Shown piece after piece: positions 34,351-37,971 of a DNA stretch of 37,971 nucleotides. The stretch covers positions 1 through 37,971 of the forward strand of contig DASXFZ010000018.1 in NCBI GenBank assembly GCA_036489315.1, given 5' to 3'. Below the pieces are notes generated by a model, which worked only from the letters and a program-made list of their open reading frames with translations, searched no databases and was not told the origin of the DNA. The position numbers and the translations under genes are program-made. The first letter of the stretch is position 1; each line of letters begins with the position of its first letter. The stretch is from Candidatus Cybelea sp. (GTDB lineage: Bacteria > Vulcanimicrobiota > Vulcanimicrobiia > Vulcanimicrobiales > Vulcanimicrobiaceae).

Positions 34351-36662
34351 GTACGGATCTCGGCTCCGAACTGCGCGCGCATCGCCTTGAGCAGCCGCGC
34401 GATCGCGGCGTCGGCTTCTTCGTCGGTTATCGTCGCGTCGAAACGCTGCAGCGTGACGCGTACCGCAAGGCTCTTGCGTCCCTCGCCGATCTGTGGTCCG
34501 CGATATTCGTCGAAGACCCGGACGTTCGTGCAGATGCTGCGCAGCTCGGTCGAAACGGCCTCTTCGATCGCGCCGGCAGCGACGTCGATGGCGACGATCA
34601 GCGCCAGGTCGCGATAGGTCGACGGATATCTGGAGGGCGGCGAATACGAGGGAGTTTCATAAGGAGGCAGCGCGCGGATGTCGACGATGCACAAGTACGC
34701 ATTCCGGCGGAGATCGTTGCGCTTCGCCACGCGAGGATCGATCTTGCCGAGATAGCCGGCCTCGCGCCCGTGAAGCGAAAGCACGGCCGTCTTGCCGGGA
34801 TGGAAGCCCGCGCGCGCGCCGCGAGTCACGGCGGGGATGCGTCCGGTGACGCGGTGCAGCAATTCTTCGCAATCGCCTTTGAGCCGGAGGAACTCCGAGT
34901 CACGCCACTCCGGCTCCTCGATTGGATCCGCCGAAAAGCCGAAGGCAAGCATCGAGCGTTCGGCGATTGGGTCTTCGTTTGCGAAGGTTTCGCCGATCTC
35001 GAAGATGCGTGCCGGGCTCGCCGCTTCGGCAAAGTACTCCAGCGCGCCGGGGAGCAGGGACTCGCGCAGGAAGCGGTGCTCTTCGGAGAGCGGATTGCGA
35101 ACCTCGACCGTCCCTTCGCTGCGCAGCGACTGCGTGATGATCTCGCGGTATCCCAATCCTTGGAGAACGTCGCCGAGTTGGTTCTCGCGCTCGTACTCCG
35201 CACTGGATATCTCATGCGGTGCAACCGAAGGAACGACCGCCGGAATTTGGTCGTAGCCTTCGATGCGTGCGACTTCTTCGACGAGGTCGGCCGCAATGCT
35301 CAGATCGCGGCGCCAGGGCGGCGGCGTCACGACGAGCGTTCCGCCGTCACGCGCCACGGCACACCCGAGGGAGGTGAGATGGCGTTCGATACGTTCGGCC
35401 GGAATGCGCATGCCCAACAAGCGTTCCACTTCGGCGGCCTGCAGCATAATTTGTGCGGCGTCCCACGCGGAGATGCCGTACGCACGCGGCGCGTGCACGA
35501 TCGCACCGAAGCCTGCCAGCAGCGTTGCCGCGCGTGCGGCCCCGGCGTCGGTCAACGCGAGCGGGAGCGACTTCTCGTGATGTGACGAAGCTTCGGTGCG
35601 CAACGCCAGCTCGCTGCTCATGCGGCGAATGCGCGGGCCGTCAAAGTTCGCGGCCTCCAATACGATGGCGGTTGTCGCCGTGCCGACTTCACTGGAAGCT
35701 CCGCCCATGAGCCCTGCAAGGCAGAGCGGCTGCTTTGCGTCGGCAATAACCAGCGCTTGTGAGTTCAGGGTGCGCGTCACGCCGTCGAGCGTCTCGATCC
35801 GCTCGCCCTCGCGAGCGTCGCGAACGATCAGCGTACCGCCGGCGATTTTCGCCGCGTCGTAGAAATGCAGCGGTTGCCCCGTCTCGAGCATCACGTAGTT
35901 GGAGACGTCGACGACGTTGTTGATCGGTCGCTGCCCCGATAAGGCGAGGCGGATTCGCATCCACGCCGGCGCAATCCCGACGCGCAGCCCGTCGATGCGC
36001 TGGCTGACGAAACGCCGGCAATCTGGCGATTCGAGCGCGACGGATACCTCTTTTCCAGGCGGCTCGGCTGCGCTTCCCGGATTGTCGAATGACGGCAGGC
36101 GGAGCGGAACGCCGTACGAGGCGGCGAGCTCGCGCGCCAAACCGATCACAGACATCGCGTCCGGACGATTCGTCGTTACTTCGACGTCGAGCACGGCCGT
36201 GTCGAGCCCAAAGAATGCGACCGCATCGAGCCCGGGCGCGACGTCGGACTCGAGCTGCATGATGCCGTCTTCGAACCACTCGCCGGGCAGTGCGAGCTCT
36301 TCGGCGGAGATCATCATTCCGGCCGATGCGACGCCGCGCATCGTACGCGGTGCGATCGTCAGCTCGGGAAGGCGCGCCCCGATGGTCGCGACCGCGATCG
36401 TTTGACCGGCGGCCACATTCGTGGCGGCGGTCGCGATCGTCAAAGGCGCGCCGTCGCCAACGTCGACCTGCGCGACCACAAGGCGGTCGGCGTTGGGGTG
36501 CTTGGCGAGGCTCGCGATGCGACCGGCAACGACGCCCGTAATCTTTGGACGCTCGACGATCTCTGCGACCGGGAAGCCGAGCATTGCCAGCCGGTCGGCA
36601 ACCGCCGCGGGGTCGGGCGGCAGCGAGACGAACTCGCGCAGCCAGCTGATTGGAATGCGCAC
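34347..36662 (-). CDS. pheT: Phenylalanine--tRNA ligase, beta subunit
   Basis: PheT is the large subunit of the (alpha-beta)2 phenylalanyl-tRNA synthetase and contributes tRNA binding and editing. The 771-aa product has the expected order: the short N-terminal helix IPISWLREFV, an EMAP-type tRNA-binding domain (about 40-150, LAKHPNADRLVVAQVDVG), the B3/B4 editing domain (about 210-370), B5 (about 400-470), the catalytic-like core, and the C-terminal FDX-ACB anticodon-binding domain (about 680-771, PSRYPSTYRDLALIV). The GTG at 36662 lies two bases after the pheS stop. Length is normal. Confidence 0.95.
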   Translation of the reverse strand: MRIPISWLREFVSLPPDPAAVADRLAMLGFPVAEIVERPKITGVVAGRIASLAKHPNADRLVVAQVDVGDGAPLTIATAATNVAAGQTIAVATIGARLPELTIAPRTMRGVASAGMMISAEELALPGEWFEDGIMQLESDVAPGLDAVAFFGLDTAVLDVEVTTNRPDAMSVIGLARELAASYGVPLRLPSFDNPGSAAEPPGKEVSVALESPDCRRFVSQRIDGLRVGIAPAWMRIRLALSGQRPINNVVDVSNYVMLETGQPLHFYDAAKIAGGTLIVRDAREGERIETLDGVTRTLNSQALVIADAKQPLCLAGLMGGASSEVGTATTAIVLEAANFDGPRIRRMSSELALRTEASSHHEKSLPLALTDAGAARAATLLAGFGAIVHAPRAYGISAWDAAQIMLQAAEVERLLGMRIPAERIERHLTSLGCAVARDGGTLVVTPPPWRRDLSIAADLVEEVARIEGYDQIPAVVPSVAPHEISSAEYERENQLGDVLQGLGYREIITQSLRSEGTVEVRNPLSEEHRFLRESLLPGALEYFAEAASPARIFEIGETFANEDPIAERSMLAFGFSADPIEEPEWRDSEFLRLKGDCEELLHRVTGRIPAVTRGARAGFHPGKTAVLSLHGREAGYLGKIDPRVAKRNDLRRNAYLCIVDIRALPPYETPSYSPPSRYPSTYRDLALIVAIDVAAGAIEEAVSTELRSICTNVRVFDEYRGPQIGEGRKSLAVRVTLQRFDATITDEEADAAIARLLKAMRAQFGAEIRT

Positions 36663-36664
36663 GG

Positions 36665-37708
36665 CTAGTGGCCCAACTGCGTCAGGAACTCAATCTCGCT
36701 CTTGACGAAGCGGCGGATGTCGTCGACCCCGTACCGCGCGAGTCCCAAGCGCTCGACGCCGAAGCCGAACGCCCAGCCCGAATAACGCTCCGGGTCGTAT
36801 CCAACCTCACGAAGAACGTTGGGATGCACCATCCCGGAGCCGCCCAGCTCGATCCAGCCCGAGCCGCCGCACATGTTGCACGGGATCGCGGCCGGCGTCC
36901 CATTGCACTTCGGGCAAGTGGTATCGACCTCGGCGCTCGGTTCGGTGAAGGGAAAATACGACGGCCGAAACCGCACGCGCTGTGCTTGCCCGAAAAGCTC
37001 GCGGCAGAGCCCGGTGAGCATTCCCTTGAGGTGGCCGAAATGAATGCCCTCGGCGACCAGCAGCCCTTCGACCTGATGGAACTGGAAGAGATGGCGCGCG
37101 TCTACCGCGTCGCGCCGAAAGCACTTGCCCGGCGCGACGATCGCGATCGGCGGCGCGTAGCGCTGCATCGTTCGGATCTGCATCGGGGAGGTGTGCGGCC
37201 GGAGCAGCATCTTGTCGCTGAGCCAGAAAGAGTCGAATCCCTCGCGCGCCGGATGATCGGGGGGAATGTTGAGCGCGTCGAAGTTGTAGTAGTCCGGCTC
37301 GACTTCTGGGCCGATGACGACGGCGAATCCGTGACGCACGAAATAGGCGCAGCTCTGCTCGATGATGCGCCGGACGGGGTGGATGGAACCGGCGGGTTGC
37401 GAGATCGCCGGGAAGGTCACGTCGATCGAGGTCGCGAGTTCGCTCTCGAAGCGGCGCTCTTCGAGCCGCTCGCCGGCGGCCCCCAGTGCAAGCTCCATCG
37501 CCGCGACGGCGTCGTTGATGATCATGCCTGCGTCGCGCCGCTGCGGCGGTGCGAGTTTGCCGATGCCGCGCCTCAACAGCGTGACTTCGCCGCTGCGTCC
37601 GAGGTATGCCACACGCACATTTTCGAGCGCTTGCCCGTCGTTGGCAGCCTCGACCGCATCGGCAAAGCGCCGCTGCACGTCTTGAAGTTGATTTTGCAGT
37701 TCCGTCAT
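36665..37708 (-). CDS. pheS: Phenylalanine--tRNA ligase, alpha subunit
   Basis: PheS is the catalytic subunit of phenylalanyl-tRNA synthetase. The 347-aa product has an N-terminal coiled coil (about 1-90), then class II motifs: HPVRRIIEQ (motif 1 region), GPEVEPDYYNFDALNIPPDHPAR, LLRPHTSPMQIR, FHQVEGLLV and the motif 3 segment GWAFGFGVERLGLARYG. A four-cysteine insertion C265-x2-C268-x8-C277-x2-C280 precedes GSGWIELGGSGMVHP and could bind zinc, a feature known in some PheS lineages. The ATG at 37706-37708 has no Shine-Dalgarno; upstream is A/T-rich sequence from the terminator tail. Confidence 0.95.
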   Translation of the reverse strand: MTELQNQLQDVQRRFADAVEAANDGQALENVRVAYLGRSGEVTLLRRGIGKLAPPQRRDAGMIINDAVAAMELALGAAGERLEERRFESELATSIDVTFPAISQPAGSIHPVRRIIEQSCAYFVRHGFAVVIGPEVEPDYYNFDALNIPPDHPAREGFDSFWLSDKMLLRPHTSPMQIRTMQRYAPPIAIVAPGKCFRRDAVDARHLFQFHQVEGLLVAEGIHFGHLKGMLTGLCRELFGQAQRVRFRPSYFPFTEPSAEVDTTCPKCNGTPAAIPCNMCGGSGWIELGGSGMVHPNVLREVGYDPERYSGWAFGFGVERLGLARYGVDDIRRFVKSEIEFLTQLGH

Positions 37709-37715
37709 CGTTTTT

Positions 37716-37754
37716 AAAAAAGGAAAACGCCCGGTCGTTCTTTCTTACCGGGCG
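37716..37754 (-). terminator. Intrinsic terminator, probable attenuator of pheST
   Basis: On the minus strand CGCCCGGT (37747-37754) pairs with ACCGGGCG (37728-37735) around an 11-nt loop, and TTTTCCTTTTTT follows (37727-37716). It ends only seven bases before the pheS ATG, which leaves no room for a separate downstream promoter. A smaller hairpin (GCGGC/GCCGC, 37780-37796) lies upstream. Confidence 0.8.
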
Positions 37755-37805
37755 CTCCGAAAATCGCTTAACGTTCGGTGCGGCGTATCTAGCCGCGGAT
37801 GATTA

Positions 37806-37907
37806 CTACGTTGCCGTCGGCGCCGCGTGGAGCCTTCGGTATGCCAGATAAGCGTCGATCGAACCCGTTTGGGCGAAAAGCCTCCAGAAGAGATTGGACG
37901 TTGCCAT
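37806..37907 (-). CDS. yqzL: YqzL-like microprotein, 33 aa
   Basis: The encoded peptide begins MATSNLFWRLFAQTGSI and continues DAYLAYRRL. It matches the pattern of the YqzL family of tiny proteins (about 45 aa in Bacillus, with a W-x-x-F-x-Q-T-G-x-I-D-x-Y-L core), whose function is not settled. In Bacillus yqzL lies between era and recO. An AAGGAG on the minus strand (37921-37926) lies 13 bases before the ATG, which is rather far. The frame is also open upstream to the window edge, so a longer form is possible. It precedes the terminator upstream of pheS. A role as a translated leader for pheST attenuation is an alternative, but it has only two Phe codons and they are not clustered at the hairpin. 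Confidence 0.6.
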   Translation of the reverse strand: MATSNLFWRLFAQTGSIDAYLAYRRLHAAPTAT

Positions 37908-37926
37908 AGCGCTTTGCAGTCTCCTT

Positions 37927-37971
37927 CTAGCCGTCGGCTCCAGGGCGGCCCTCGTCGCGGAATGGGGTGAG
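37927..37971 (-). CDS. Possible 3' end of an upstream gene (partial)
   Basis: A minus-strand frame enters from the window edge and ends at TAG 37927-37929, reading LTPFRDEGRPGADG. It stops one base before the AAGGAG that precedes the yqzL-like gene, a spacing typical of operon neighbours. Fourteen residues are too few to identify it. Confidence 0.3.
   Translation of the reverse strand, partial: LTPFRDEGRPGADG

Noticed and set aside
37709-37905. T-box riboswitch upstream of pheS
   Set aside because: No GGUGGNACCGCG-type T-box sequence on the minus strand and no convincing stem I; only the terminator hairpin is supported.

Overview
The window is about 38 kb of GC-rich bacterial DNA, densely packed with genes. 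It suggests a meso-DAP peptidoglycan bacterium outside the well-studied phyla. MurE carries the DNPR motif, heat-shock genes carry HrcA-type CIRCE operators, a YqzL-like microprotein is present, and 2-oxoacid oxidation uses a ferredoxin-type KorAB enzyme. Together with the style of the lipoprotein and secreted proteins, this fits a Terrabacteria-side lineage such as Candidatus Eremiobacterota (WPS-2) or a neighbour. That placement is inference, because no 16S or search was available. No rRNA, tRNA, CRISPR array, insertion sequence or prophage was seen.

Region 1 (1-13185) is the middle and end of a division and cell-wall (dcw) cluster: ftsI, murE, murF, a CofE-like ligase, mraY, murD, ftsW, murG, murC, murB, ddl, then a strong bidirectional terminator. 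Nine of the ten gene junctions overlap and the tenth has a 3-bp gap, so translation is probably coupled along the cluster. Two points stand out: a coenzyme-F420 gamma-glutamyl-ligase-family gene lies between murF and mraY, and ftsQ/ftsA/ftsZ do not follow ddl. murF appears to start at CTG.

Region 2 (13213-20152) holds a lipoprotein and a frameshifted DUF5069 gene on the minus strand, then citrate synthase (TTG start) and hisA on the plus strand. Alanine racemase (minus) is divergent from groES-groEL, which has a sigma-70-like promoter followed by a CIRCE operator and ends at an intrinsic terminator.

Region 3 (20191-28732) is accessory-like. It contains a small unrecognised ORF, an unrecognised 236-aa protein, korA-korB with a short REP-like repeat between them, a small secreted protein, a 14-TM MFS exporter, a class III sirtuin, an APC-family amino-acid permease and a second small secreted protein.

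Region 4 (28765-31681) is a second CIRCE-controlled unit, hsp20-lon, whose promoter is buried inside the operator and whose transcript is probably nearly leaderless. Chaperonin, small heat-shock protein and Lon protease therefore look like one HrcA regulon.

Region 5 (31671-37971) contains selD (minus), a divergent class V aminotransferase (plus), and a minus-strand operon pheS-pheT-cvpA. Just upstream of pheS is an intrinsic terminator hairpin that leaves no room for a downstream promoter, which suggests attenuation. Upstream of that is a 33-codon yqzL-like gene and the edge of another reading frame.
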